Positions 27,313 through 37,323 of a stretch of 64,000 bases of DNA are shown in pieces (within the stretch, counting starts at the first letter, position 1; every line of letters starts with the position of its first letter). Position numbers and translations under genes: made by a program. The DNA is from Pseudoxanthomonas koreensis_A (GTDB lineage: Bacteria; Pseudomonadota; Gammaproteobacteria; Xanthomonadales; Xanthomonadaceae). The stretch is from the NCBI RefSeq assembly GCF_041890415.1, contig NZ_CP169056.1, forward strand, positions 2,852,001 to 2,916,000, read 5' to 3'. The notes beneath the pieces were generated by a model. The model was not told the origin of the DNA, made no database searches, and saw only the letters and a program-made list of their open reading frames with translations.

Positions 27313-27942
27313 ATGACAGACCCACGCCGTCCCCGCTTCCACTGCGCCGCCACTGTGGTGCTGCTGTCCGCGGCGATGTTGGTGGCCGCCGGTTGTGCAC
27401 ACACGGGTCGCCAGGAACATGGCGCTGATGCCATCACGGAAGCGTCCGACGCCGAACGCCTGGCTGCACCCACCACCGCAGCCGAAATGGGGCGGCGCTT
27501 CCTCAAGCTGATCGGGAGCATCAAGTCGCGCGACGAACTGACCCCCGAACTCATCAGGCAGGTGACCGGCATCGCCTTGGACGAGGTCAAGCCTGGTGAA
27601 TTGATAACCGGGGTCGGCAGTGGTGACTTGGGAGGTGGCTGGCGTTATATGTTCAGCTTCGTGCCGGAGTCGGTCTCCCGACGTCCCGGCGTCAGCGTGC
27701 ACTTCCAGCACCAGGAAGACAGATGGGCGGACATGTCGGCGATCTGCGAGTTGGATTTCGACGATTACCACGACGCCCTCAAGGCCATGGGCTTCGACGA
27801 CACTCCCATCCATGGGGAGATCGGCGAGTTGCGCGAGTGGCGATACTACAAGTCGGACTTCGTGATTTCGGTCGTTCCACAGAACGTGGTGGCCGGACAG
27901 GCCGGACGGGTGTGCGTGCAGGCCATCGGCACCTTGAACTGA
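27313..27942 (+). CDS. Lipoprotein paralogue 1, candidate immunity protein
   Basis: A 209-residue predicted lipoprotein: signal peptide with lipobox VAAGC (C28), then a short Ala/Thr-rich linker and a globular domain beginning AAEMGRRFLKLIGSIKSRDEL. I know no named family. Two cysteines (ICELDF and VCVQ) could form a disulfide. Two further paralogues follow directly. The central part resembles paralogue 3, while the last 70 residues are nearly identical to paralogue 2. The gap to mlaA is only 39 bases, so basal transcription could come from the mla operon. Lipoprotein cassettes next to toxin genes are typical of immunity proteins against periplasm-acting toxins; here that is inferred from position only. 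Confidence 0.8.
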   Translation: MTDPRRPRFHCAATVVLLSAAMLVAAGCAHTGRQEHGADAITEASDAERLAAPTTAAEMGRRFLKLIGSIKSRDELTPELIRQVTGIALDEVKPGELITGVGSGDLGGGWRYMFSFVPESVSRRPGVSVHFQHQEDRWADMSAICELDFDDYHDALKAMGFDDTPIHGEIGELREWRYYKSDFVISVVPQNVVAGQAGRVCVQAIGTLN

Positions 27943-28052
27943 CGTTGAGGTGCATGGCAGCGGCAGCGGGCCGCAAGCTCATCCTGGGGTGTTTTCATCC
28001 GTACCCTGGCTGGGTATCGTGTCCGCGCCCCCCGCGATGGAATGCCTCAACG
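27943..28052 (+). repeat. Duplicated leader, copy 1
   Basis: About 110 bases between lipoprotein genes 1 and 2 that recur almost unchanged at 28680-28788. Together with the gene ends, they show the cluster arose by tandem duplication with a unit of about 736 bases. Confidence 0.9.
27992..28020 (+). promoter_or_regulatory. Candidate promoter of lipoprotein gene 2
   Basis: TTTTCA (27992-27997) and TATCGT (28015-28020) are 17 bases apart, 32 bases before the start codon. It is preserved exactly in the second copy of the leader. Confidence 0.45.
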
Positions 28053-28679
28053 ATGACAGACCCGCACCGCCTCCGCTTCCCCCGCGCAGCCACTGCGGTG
28101 CTGCTGTCCTCGGCCATGGCCGTGACAGGCTGCGCGCACTCCAACGCTCCCCGCAACAACGGAACTGATGGCATGACGGACGCATCCACTCCCCAGGCTT
28201 TGGCACCACCGACGACTGCCGCCGAAATGGGGCGGCGCTTCCTCAAGCTGATCGGGAGCATCGAGTCGCGCGACGAGGTCACTCTTGAACGCATACGAGC
28301 ACTCACAGGCATTTCGATGGCAGTAAAGCCAGGCGATCTGGGTGCAGGTTTCACCAGCGAGCCCTTGGGTGGCGGCTGGTTCTTTGGCTTGACCTATTAC
28401 CCGGGTTCGCTATCCTCACCCACCGGGATATCACTGCACTTCCAGCACGAAGCGGAGAGATTTGCGGACATGTCCCCAGTCTGCGAACTGGACTTCGACT
28501 ATTACAACGACGCCCTCAAGGCCATGGGCTTCGATGACACACCGATCCACGGCGAGATCGGTGAGCTGCGTGAGTGGCGATACTACAAGTCGGACTTCGT
28601 GATCTCGGTCATTCCTCAGAACGTGGTGGCCGGACAAGCCGGACGGGTGTGCGTGCAGGCCATCGGCACCTTGAACTGA
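28053..28679 (+). CDS. Lipoprotein paralogue 2 (mosaic), candidate immunity protein
   Basis: A 208-residue lipoprotein with lipobox AVTGC (C27). It is a visible chimera. The first 50 or so residues are identical to paralogue 3 (MTDPHRLRFPRAATAVLLSS and onward), and the last 65 residues are almost identical to paralogue 1 (LKAMGFDDTPIHGEIGELRE onward). The middle (about 75-135, VTLERIRALTGISMAVKPGD and following) is divergent and belongs to neither. Such a pattern suggests gene conversion at both ends around a diversified core, expected for an immunity protein that must match different toxins. The function is not demonstrated. Confidence 0.8.
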   Translation: MTDPHRLRFPRAATAVLLSSAMAVTGCAHSNAPRNNGTDGMTDASTPQALAPPTTAAEMGRRFLKLIGSIESRDEVTLERIRALTGISMAVKPGDLGAGFTSEPLGGGWFFGLTYYPGSLSSPTGISLHFQHEAERFADMSPVCELDFDYYNDALKAMGFDDTPIHGEIGELREWRYYKSDFVISVIPQNVVAGQAGRVCVQAIGTLN

Positions 28680-28788
28680 CGTTGAGGTGTATGGCAGCGG
28701 CAGCAGGCCGCAAGCTCATCCCGGGGTGTTTTCATCCGTACCCTGGCTGGGTATCGTGTCCGCGCCCCCGCGACGGAATGCCTCAACG
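28680..28788 (+). repeat. Duplicated leader, copy 2
   Basis: Nearly identical to 27943-28052, with only a handful of single-base differences and one missing C. It ends with the same gaatgcctcaacg just before ATG. Confidence 0.9.
28729..28757 (+). promoter_or_regulatory. Candidate promoter of lipoprotein gene 3 and the downstream effector gene
   Basis: TTTTCA (28729-28734) and TATCGT (28752-28757) with a 17-base spacer, identical to the element before gene 2. Confidence 0.45.
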
Positions 28789-29418
28789 ATGACAGACCCG
28801 CACCGCCTCCGCTTCCCCCGCGCAGCCACTGCGGTGCTGCTGTCCTCGGCCATGGCTGTGACAGGCTGCGCCCATTCCAACGCTCCCCGCAACAACGGAA
28901 CTGATGGCATGACGGACGCATCCACTCCCCAGGCTTTGGCCCCACCGTCGACCGCAGCCGAGATGGGCCGGCGCTTCCTCAAGCTGATCGGGAGCATCGA
29001 GTCGCGCGACGAACTGACGCCCGAACTCATCAGGCGGGTGACCGGTATCGTCTTGGACGAGGTCAAGCCAGATGAACTGGCCACCGGCTATGCCAGTGGG
29101 GACCTGGGAGGAGGTTGGAGATACATTCTGAACTTCGTCCCTGCATCGGCCTCGTTGCGCACCGGCGTCGCGCTGCGTTTCCAGCAACTGCATGACGGCG
29201 TGACCACCATGTCCGCGATCTGCGAACTGGACTTCCATCATTACCATGAGGCTATACAGTCCATGGGATTCGAGGCCCGGCCTGTCTACGGAGAAATCGG
29301 TGAGGTCCGCTCGTGGAGATATCACAAGTCGGACTTCGTGGTCGGAATCACAGCCCTGGATCCGCTGGCTGGGGAGTCAGGGCCGATATGTGTCAAGACA
29401 ATTGCCACGATAAACTGA
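28789..29418 (+). CDS. Lipoprotein paralogue 3, candidate cognate immunity protein
   Basis: A 209-residue lipoprotein with the same N-terminus and lipobox as paralogue 2. Its central segment (RDELTPELIRRVTGIVLDEV) resembles paralogue 1. Its C-terminus (MGFEARPVYGEIGEVRSWRY to VCVKTIATIN-like ICVKTIATIN) is the most divergent of the three. It lies only 24 bases before the metallopeptidase-like gene, which makes it the best candidate for the cognate partner. Both cysteines of the family are kept. Confidence 0.8.
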   Translation: MTDPHRLRFPRAATAVLLSSAMAVTGCAHSNAPRNNGTDGMTDASTPQALAPPSTAAEMGRRFLKLIGSIESRDELTPELIRRVTGIVLDEVKPDELATGYASGDLGGGWRYILNFVPASASLRTGVALRFQQLHDGVTTMSAICELDFHHYHEAIQSMGFEARPVYGEIGEVRSWRYHKSDFVVGITALDPLAGESGPICVKTIATIN

Positions 29419-29442
29419 CCCGAATCGAGCAGAAAGCGCACT

Positions 29443-31092
29443 GTGACAACTCCAACCCCCCGCCTCGAAGCAGCACTGGCCCGGTTCGGGGCACAGCCGG
29501 GCGTCACCCCCGACCAGGAAGCGCAGTTGCGCGATGCCGTCACCGGGGACGTGGACCGGCTTGCCGAGTTCAACCGGCAGGCCGACGCGGGCCAGCTCAC
29601 CGGATTTGCCCTTGAGGCACCGGGGGGTGCCCCCAACCGGACCGGCACCTATGACAAGGCCGCCGGGGTGGTCACCCTGCCACGGGCCAGTTTCCACCCG
29701 ACCGGGCCGGTCCCCACCACGGACCTGGATGCGGTGCTCGGCGTGCAAACAATGTCGGTCGACTTTGCCTACAAGACCTGGCAGGACGCAGCGGGCAACA
29801 CGCAGCCCGTGGACCAGGACATGGTGGACAACCTGCAGTCCACCCTGAACCGGTCGCCGGTGCTGGCCGAGCAGATCAAGGAGGCGTGGACCCAAGGCCA
29901 CGTGCGGCATTTCAGCCTGCTGCCACATGGTGCAGCCGCAGGCGGCACCTACGACGGAAACGAGGCTGCGGTGGACGGTACGCCCAAGGGCATCAACCTG
30001 CCCCCGCTAGGCCTGCAGACCGGGTCAAGCAGCAATCTGCAGGGCGCCTACAACGCCCGGGACATGACCTTCGTCCTCGGGCATGAGATCCAGCATGGCT
30101 TCAATGACGCGACCAGCGACAGCCGCCGTGCGATTTTCCTGCAGGATATCAACCGCCAAGGCCTGGCGCTGGGTTCGGTGCACGATTACTCTGACGAATT
30201 GCGTGCATACATTCGAGGCGTCCGCGAGGACGAGGCTATTGCGAATATTGCTGGCTGGAACGCCCTGCTAAGCAGGGAGCGGGAAATCAGCCCCAATGCA
30301 ATCGGCCTGGACTTGATGCATCAAATCTCCAATGGTCGAATTGAGGACTTCGTGGAAGCGGACCCTCAGAACTGGAACAAGGCCATCCCTAAGCCAGGCT
30401 ACTCCTTCAACTCCGACGGCAGTCTCGCCCCCACGCCCGGCAATATCGAAGCCGCGGCGCAGTATTACTTCGATCGTCCATCGTCACTTTATGCCAGCTT
30501 GGGCCAGCGCGGCGTGGGCCTTGGCCTGAGCCATTCGGACGATTACACCAACTACTACGGCAACTGGGCATTGGAGCAGGTCTTCAAGGCCGAGAATCGC
30601 GCCAACGTGCTGCACAACGGGGCACGCCCTGTGATCTCCATCGACATGGCGGGCCTGGGACTCAAGGAAGACCTGCTGGAGCGTGGCGGGTTGGACCTGG
30701 GCTCCAACAAGACCCCGCGCGCCTACCTCGACACCAGCACGACGCCGGCCACACCCGGGTTCTTCCACCACACCCAGGACAGCAGCATGGGCCACGCACT
30801 GCAACACGTGCCGATCACGGCCGGGCCGGTGGCACCGAGCGGTGACCCGATGGTCGATCGCTGGATCACGGCCCTGCAGGCCGGCGACCACGCCGGCGCG
30901 CGCGCTGCGCAACAGGCGTTCGCCCGATCCGGGCAGGGGCAGGCGCTGTGGGACGCCGCGCTCGACGACGCCAGGTCACACGACTCGCCAAACCAGGGCC
31001 ATGCCGCCGAGTCCGGCCATCGGCAGCGCGACCCCGAGCCAGCGCGTCCCGTGCAGCACCATGCGCAGGACGGGCACGCGATGATGCGCTAG
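29443..31092 (+). CDS. Large HExxH metallopeptidase-like protein, candidate secreted antibacterial effector
   Basis: A 549-residue protein without signal peptide or transmembrane helix, starting with GTG (AGAAAG seven bases upstream). Residues 207-221 read DMTFVLGHEIQHGFND: a zinc-type HExxH (H214, E215, H218). A downstream REDEA (261-265) could supply the third, glutamate ligand as in gluzincins. Two similar segments, GTYDKAAGVVTLP (68-80) and GTYDGNEAAVDGTPKGINLP (168-187), precede it. The last 80 residues are rich in Ala, Gln and His. I recall comparable HEIQHGFN domains in Xanthomonadaceae type IV secretion effectors, usually with a C-terminal XVIPCD signal, but I cannot see a clear XVIPCD here. 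Codons 230-330 are visibly less G+C-rich than the surroundings. No signal peptide plus adjacent lipoproteins fits export by a contact-dependent secretion system. Confidence 0.75.
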   Translation: MTTPTPRLEAALARFGAQPGVTPDQEAQLRDAVTGDVDRLAEFNRQADAGQLTGFALEAPGGAPNRTGTYDKAAGVVTLPRASFHPTGPVPTTDLDAVLGVQTMSVDFAYKTWQDAAGNTQPVDQDMVDNLQSTLNRSPVLAEQIKEAWTQGHVRHFSLLPHGAAAGGTYDGNEAAVDGTPKGINLPPLGLQTGSSSNLQGAYNARDMTFVLGHEIQHGFNDATSDSRRAIFLQDINRQGLALGSVHDYSDELRAYIRGVREDEAIANIAGWNALLSREREISPNAIGLDLMHQISNGRIEDFVEADPQNWNKAIPKPGYSFNSDGSLAPTPGNIEAAAQYYFDRPSSLYASLGQRGVGLGLSHSDDYTNYYGNWALEQVFKAENRANVLHNGARPVISIDMAGLGLKEDLLERGGLDLGSNKTPRAYLDTSTTPATPGFFHHTQDSSMGHALQHVPITAGPVAPSGDPMVDRWITALQAGDHAGARAAQQAFARSGQGQALWDAALDDARSHDSPNQGHAAESGHRQRDPEPARPVQHHAQDGHAMMR

Positions 31093-31104
31093 GCCGGGCC
31101 CTGC

Positions 31105-31614
31105 ATGAGCGATACCGACGCACTGCGCCGCATGATGCTGGCCGTTGAACGGCTGGAATCCAGTGCGGATGCGCAGGCCCGGCAGGCCCATGACGCGCTG
31201 CGTGCCCTGCAGCAGGCCCACGCCGCGCAGGCGGGGCTGGCCGCGGAACGCGAGGCGGAGGAAGCCAGGCTGAAGCAGGCCATGGCGCAGATGTTCCAGG
31301 AGCAGCAGCGCCAGGCCGCCAACGCACTGCGACCGGTGGTCGGGCGGGCGTGGCTGGGGCTGGGCGCGCTGGCCGCCGGCTTCGTGCTGGTCTATGTGGG
31401 CCTGCTGGTGATGCTGCGGCACGAGCATGCGCAGTTGCAGGAAGCGCGGGCGCGCGCCGATGCGGCGGCGGTATCGGCCGAGGTGTTGCAGGCCTCGCGC
31501 CACGTGGAGATCAGCTCCTGCGGCGGCCGCCCCTGCATCCGCATCGACCGGGACACGCCGACCTGGAAAAGCCAGGGCGGCGAGTTCGTGCTGGTGGACG
31601 GGCAAGGTCCCTGA
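31105..31614 (+). CDS. Coiled-coil protein with one transmembrane helix, function unknown
   Basis: A 169-residue protein starting 12 bases after the metallopeptidase-like gene and probably cotranscribed with it. Residues 5-72 are a Gln/Glu/Ala-rich coiled coil, 83-104 a transmembrane helix (WLGLGALAAGFVLVYVGLLV), 105-130 another coiled stretch, and the end is a small domain with two cysteines (C139, C144 in SSCGGRPCIRID). The layout recalls MobB/MbeB-like mobilisation proteins, but I cannot support this beyond overall shape. It could be an accessory or chaperone of the effector. Converges with rmuC. Confidence 0.7.
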   Translation: MSDTDALRRMMLAVERLESSADAQARQAHDALRALQQAHAAQAGLAAEREAEEARLKQAMAQMFQEQQRQAANALRPVVGRAWLGLGALAAGFVLVYVGLLVMLRHEHAQLQEARARADAAAVSAEVLQASRHVEISSCGGRPCIRIDRDTPTWKSQGGEFVLVDGQGP

Positions 31615-31639
31615 GCCTTCGACCCGGCGGCACCGGCAC

Positions 31640-33124
31640 TCAGTCCACCGCGTCCCCGTCCGGGTCATCCAGGTCGCCAGCCTCGTCCGCGCCCAGTTCC
31701 AGCAATGCCTGGGCCTGGTCCTGGGCCAGCGATTCGACCCCGCGCAGCTTGCGCTCGATGGTGCGGGTCTTGCGGCTGGCGTCGCCCAGGCTCTTGCCGA
31801 CGGTGTTGATCTGCTTCTCGGCGCGCTCGAGGATGCCGGCGAACTTGCCGAACTCGCTCTTGACCGCACCCAGCAGGCTCCACACCTCGCTGGAGCGCTG
31901 CTCGATGGCCAAGGTGCGAAAGCCCATCTGCAGGCTGTTGAGCAGGGCGGTGATGGTGGTCGGCCCGGCCACCACGATGCGATGCTCGCGCTGCAGCGCG
32001 TCGGTCAGCCCGGGGCGACGGATCACTTCGGCATACAGGCCCTCGGTGGGCAGGAACATCACCGCGAAGTCGGTGGTGTGCGGCGGCACCACGTATTTTT
32101 CGCAGATGGACCTGGCCTGGATGCGGATGGCCTTTTCCAGTTGCGCGCCGGCCACGCGCACCGCCTCCACATCGGCCTGGTCCTGCGCATCGAGCAGGCG
32201 CTCGTAGTCTTCGCGCGGGAACTTGCAATCGATCGGCAGCCACAGCGGCACATCATCGCCGCCGCGGCCAGGCAGGCGCACGGCGAAATCCACCATCTCC
32301 GCGCTGTCCGGGCGCACGCGCACGCTGCGTGCGTACTGGTCGCCGGTGAGGGTCTGTTCCAGGATGTTGTCCAGCTGCACTTCGCCCCAACCGCCGCGGG
32401 TCTTGACGTTGCTCAGCACGCGCTTGAGGTCGCCCACGCCGGTGGCCAGCTGCTGCATCTCGCCCAGCCCGCGCTGGACCTGCTCCAGGCGCTCGGACAC
32501 CAGCTTGAACGAGGAATCCAGGCGCGTGGTGAGCGTGCTCTGCAGCTTCTCGTCCACCGTCTCGCGCATCTTCTCCAGCTTGGCCGCGTTGTCTTCCTGC
32601 AGGTTGCGCAGCTGCAAATCCAGGGTGGCGCGCATCTCGCCGATGCGCTGTTCGCTGCGCGTTGTCAGCTCCTGCAGGCGCAGGTCGAGGCGCTCGGCGA
32701 ACGCCTGCTGCACCTGCTGCGCTTCCTGGCGTGCGTTGCGCGCATCTTCGCTGAGGCTGGCGCGCAGCGCGGCCAACTGTTCGCCCAGTGCCTTCTGCGC
32801 CTCGCCGGTCTCGGCCCGGCCCTTGCGTGCATCTTCGTTGAGGCTGTCACGCAACTGGTCCAGGCGCGTGTCAACGCGCGTCCCGAGATCGGCCAGGTGC
32901 AGGGCAAAGCCATCGATGCGCTGGCCCTGGCTGGCGGCCAGCCCATCGAGCTGCTGGCGCAGTTCCAGCCGGCCATCGCGCTGTTCGCCACGCAGGGCGT
33001 CTTCCAGGTGCGCGCGCATGCGCTCGAGCGCAGCGTCGGGCCTGCGCAGCACCAGCGTCGCCAGCAGCGCCAGGGCCAGCAGCAACAGCACGGCCAGCAG
33101 GTAGAGCAGGGTGGTATCGGTCAT
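31640..33124 (-). CDS. rmuC: DNA recombination protein RmuC
   Basis: A 494-residue membrane-anchored protein of the RmuC family, which limits recombination between inverted repeats and has a predicted nuclease fold. The start ATG 33124 places a transmembrane helix at residues 5-25 (LLYLLAVLLLLALALLATLVL). A long coiled coil follows to about 210. The RmuC domain then contains TRGGWGEVQLDNILEQ, PIDCKFPREDYERLL, FLPTEGLYAEV and AGPTTITALLNSLQMGF. The acidic tail (GADEAGDLDDPDGDAVD) is unremarkable. Monocistronic. Confidence 0.95.
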   Translation of the reverse strand: MTDTTLLYLLAVLLLLALALLATLVLRRPDAALERMRAHLEDALRGEQRDGRLELRQQLDGLAASQGQRIDGFALHLADLGTRVDTRLDQLRDSLNEDARKGRAETGEAQKALGEQLAALRASLSEDARNARQEAQQVQQAFAERLDLRLQELTTRSEQRIGEMRATLDLQLRNLQEDNAAKLEKMRETVDEKLQSTLTTRLDSSFKLVSERLEQVQRGLGEMQQLATGVGDLKRVLSNVKTRGGWGEVQLDNILEQTLTGDQYARSVRVRPDSAEMVDFAVRLPGRGGDDVPLWLPIDCKFPREDYERLLDAQDQADVEAVRVAGAQLEKAIRIQARSICEKYVVPPHTTDFAVMFLPTEGLYAEVIRRPGLTDALQREHRIVVAGPTTITALLNSLQMGFRTLAIEQRSSEVWSLLGAVKSEFGKFAGILERAEKQINTVGKSLGDASRKTRTIERKLRGVESLAQDQAQALLELGADEAGDLDDPDGDAVD

Positions 33125-33258
33125 ATGGGCGAGTGTAGCGGTGCCGGTCCCGGTGGATGCGACGCAATGGCAAGACCGGCTCGCACGGTGTGCACGCACA
33201 CCTGCATCGTCCGGGCGTATCGTTTCCCTGGCACCTCCCAGCCACCGAGCGCCCACCC

Positions 33259-33630
33259 ATGGCCAGCCGCGTCCGCCACCCGATCCACCTCAAGCGCGCA
33301 TACGAGGACCCCGCACCGGGCGATGGCCAGCGCGTGCTGGTCGACGGCCTGTGGCCGCGCGGGATCACCAAGGTGGACATGCAGATCGAAACCTGGCTCA
33401 GGGCGATCGCACCCAGTGCGGAGTTGCGCCGCTGGTTCGGCCACGACCCTGCCCGCTGGGATGCGTTCCGCGAACGCTATTTCGCTGAACTGGCCGCCAA
33501 TCCCGAGGCCCTGGCCCAGTTGCGTGCCTACCGGGGCCGGGGCCCGGTGACCCTGCTCTACGCCGCCCGCGACGAGGAACACAACAACGCGGTGGCGCTG
33601 CGCGACTACCTCATGCACGGCCCCGGCTGA
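33259..33630 (+). CDS. DUF488 family protein (YeaO-like)
   Basis: A 123-residue cytosolic protein with the DUF488 core: HLKRAYEDPAPGDGQRVLVD, LWPRGITK, and VTLLYAARDEEHNNAVAL near the C-terminus. The function of this family is not known. The start ATG 33259 matches the compact YeaO-type N-terminus; the upstream in-frame extension is not protein-like. Divergent from rmuC. Confidence 0.88.
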   Translation: MASRVRHPIHLKRAYEDPAPGDGQRVLVDGLWPRGITKVDMQIETWLRAIAPSAELRRWFGHDPARWDAFRERYFAELAANPEALAQLRAYRGRGPVTLLYAARDEEHNNAVALRDYLMHGPG

Positions 33631-33646
33631 GCGCCGCAGCGGAGCG

Positions 33647-33667
33647 GGCGTGCGCCTGCCGCACGCC
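33647..33667. terminator. Stem-loop between convergent genes
   Basis: GGCGTGCG (33647-33654) pairs with CGCACGCC (33660-33667) across 5 bases, midway between the DUF488 gene and rlmI, so it may terminate both. Confidence 0.55.
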
Positions 33668-33678
33668 AGTCCCGCCGA

Positions 33679-34860
33679 TCAGTCCAGCACCCGGCAGAAC
33701 ACCGCCTTGAGGTAGCGCGATTCCGGCACGCTGGCCAGGAACGGATGGTCGGCGCCGGCGCCGGCCACCTTCAGCACCTGCACCGTGCGCCCGGCAAAGA
33801 ACGCGGCGCGACGCAGCATGTCCAGGAACTGGTCCTCCGCCACCAGGCCGGTGCACGAGAACGTTGCCAGCAGGCCGCCCGGCTTGACCACGCCCAGGGC
33901 CAGCTTGTTCATGTCCAGGTACTTTTTCAGCGCGGTGATGACCTGGTCGCGGTCGCGGGTGAGCTTGGCCGGGTCCAGCACCACCGCGTCGTACTGCTCG
34001 CCGCGTGCGGCCGCATCGCGCAGCCACGGGAAGATGTCGGCCTGCACGAACTTCGGGCGCACCCCATTGAGCCGGGCATTGCCCTTGGCCAGTTCGATCA
34101 CCGCCTCGTCGATGTCGATGCCGGTCACTTCAGCCGCTCCCCGCGCTGCGGCGTACACCGCGAAGCCACCGGTGTTGCAGCACAGGTCCAGCACCCGCTT
34201 GCCGGCCACCTGCTGCGAAAACCACTGCCGGTTCTCGCGCTGGTCGGCGAAGAAGCCGGTCTTGTGCGCGCCGGCCGGATCGGCGCGGAAGCGGATGCCG
34301 TGCTCGGTGATGACCGCCGGTGGCGGGGTGCCACCCTCGCTGTACACCGGCCGATAGTCGAAGCTCTCCTGCTTCTGCACATGCTCGTCGGCAAAACTGT
34401 AGATGCGCGCACCGTCGAAATGCTGGCGCAACGCCTCGTAGATCCACTCGCGGTGGCGGTACATGCCGGCGCTGAAGAACTCGACCACCAGCAGGTCGGC
34501 ATAGCGGTCCACCACCAGCCCGGACAGGCCATCGCCCTCGGCGTGGACCACCCGCCAGGCATCGGACACATCGTCCAGCTTGAGCACCTCGCGGCGCAGC
34601 GCCACCGCCTCGCCGATGCGCCGCGCGAACCAGGCCGCATCCACCGGTACGGCCGGGTCGGTCTCCAGGATGCGCAGCGCAATGCGCGAGTGGCCGTTGT
34701 AGAACCCGCGCCCGATGAACCGGCCCTCGACGTCGAATGCATCGACGATCTCGCCGGGTTTGGGCTTCTGCGGCGGGCGTTCGACCAGCTTCTGGAAGAT
34801 CCAGGGATGGCTGGAACGCCAGGCGTTCTTCAGGCGGACGGCGGGGTAGGGGGTATCCAT
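33679..34860 (-). CDS. rlmI: 23S rRNA (cytosine-5)-methyltransferase RlmI-type
   Basis: A 393-residue class I methyltransferase with an N-terminal PUA domain (VRLKNAWRSSHPWIFQKLVE). The Rossmann motif is VLDLCCNTGGFAVYAA, followed by the acidic GIDIDEA. Motif IV reads DPAKL rather than the usual DPPKF, and the motif with the predicted catalytic cysteine is TFSCTGLV. Members methylate C1962 of 23S rRNA in E. coli. The start at 34860 fits the family; a -10-like TACAAT only six bases upstream suggests a leaderless transcript. Confidence 0.9.
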   Translation of the reverse strand: MDTPYPAVRLKNAWRSSHPWIFQKLVERPPQKPKPGEIVDAFDVEGRFIGRGFYNGHSRIALRILETDPAVPVDAAWFARRIGEAVALRREVLKLDDVSDAWRVVHAEGDGLSGLVVDRYADLLVVEFFSAGMYRHREWIYEALRQHFDGARIYSFADEHVQKQESFDYRPVYSEGGTPPPAVITEHGIRFRADPAGAHKTGFFADQRENRQWFSQQVAGKRVLDLCCNTGGFAVYAAARGAAEVTGIDIDEAVIELAKGNARLNGVRPKFVQADIFPWLRDAAARGEQYDAVVLDPAKLTRDRDQVITALKKYLDMNKLALGVVKPGGLLATFSCTGLVAEDQFLDMLRRAAFFAGRTVQVLKVAGAGADHPFLASVPESRYLKAVFCRVLD

Positions 34861-34866
34861 CGGGCA

Positions 34867-34872
34867 ATTGTA
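34867..34872 (-). promoter_or_regulatory. -10 box TACAAT positioned for a leaderless rlmI transcript
   Basis: TACAAT on the minus strand ends six bases before the rlmI ATG, the normal distance from a -10 box to a transcription start. No Shine-Dalgarno sequence and no clear -35 box are seen. Confidence 0.45.
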
Positions 34873-35014
34873 CGGGCAGGGGCGCCCGGTGGCCGGCGCG
34901 CGCGCATCGCCGGCCAAAACACGCGACAATACGGAGGTTTCGCCGCCGGGCGCGGCCGCACCGCGGTCCGCTGCCTGCGCCATCTCCGCCGTTACGAAGA
35001 GAGCCCCCACAGAC

Positions 35015-37240
<2,226 letters not shown>

Positions 37241-37268
37241 GGCCACTGCAAGGCGTCCCGTTGCATCC

Positions 37269-37293
37269 GAAGCCCGGCCCAGTGCCGGGCTTC
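37269..37293 (+). terminator. Terminator after icd
   Basis: GAAGCCCGGC (37269-37278) pairs perfectly with GCCGGGCTTC (37284-37293) over a 5-base loop, followed by a pyrimidine-rich GTCCTTCC tract. It lies 28 bases past the stop. Confidence 0.75.
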
Positions 37294-37323
37294 GTCCTTC
37301 CAGCCCCCCCACCACCCGCCGCC

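Noticed and set aside
27313..29418. A possible assembly duplication artefact
   Set aside because: The copies differ at many positions and in complementary regions, which an assembly error would not create; long reads would confirm.
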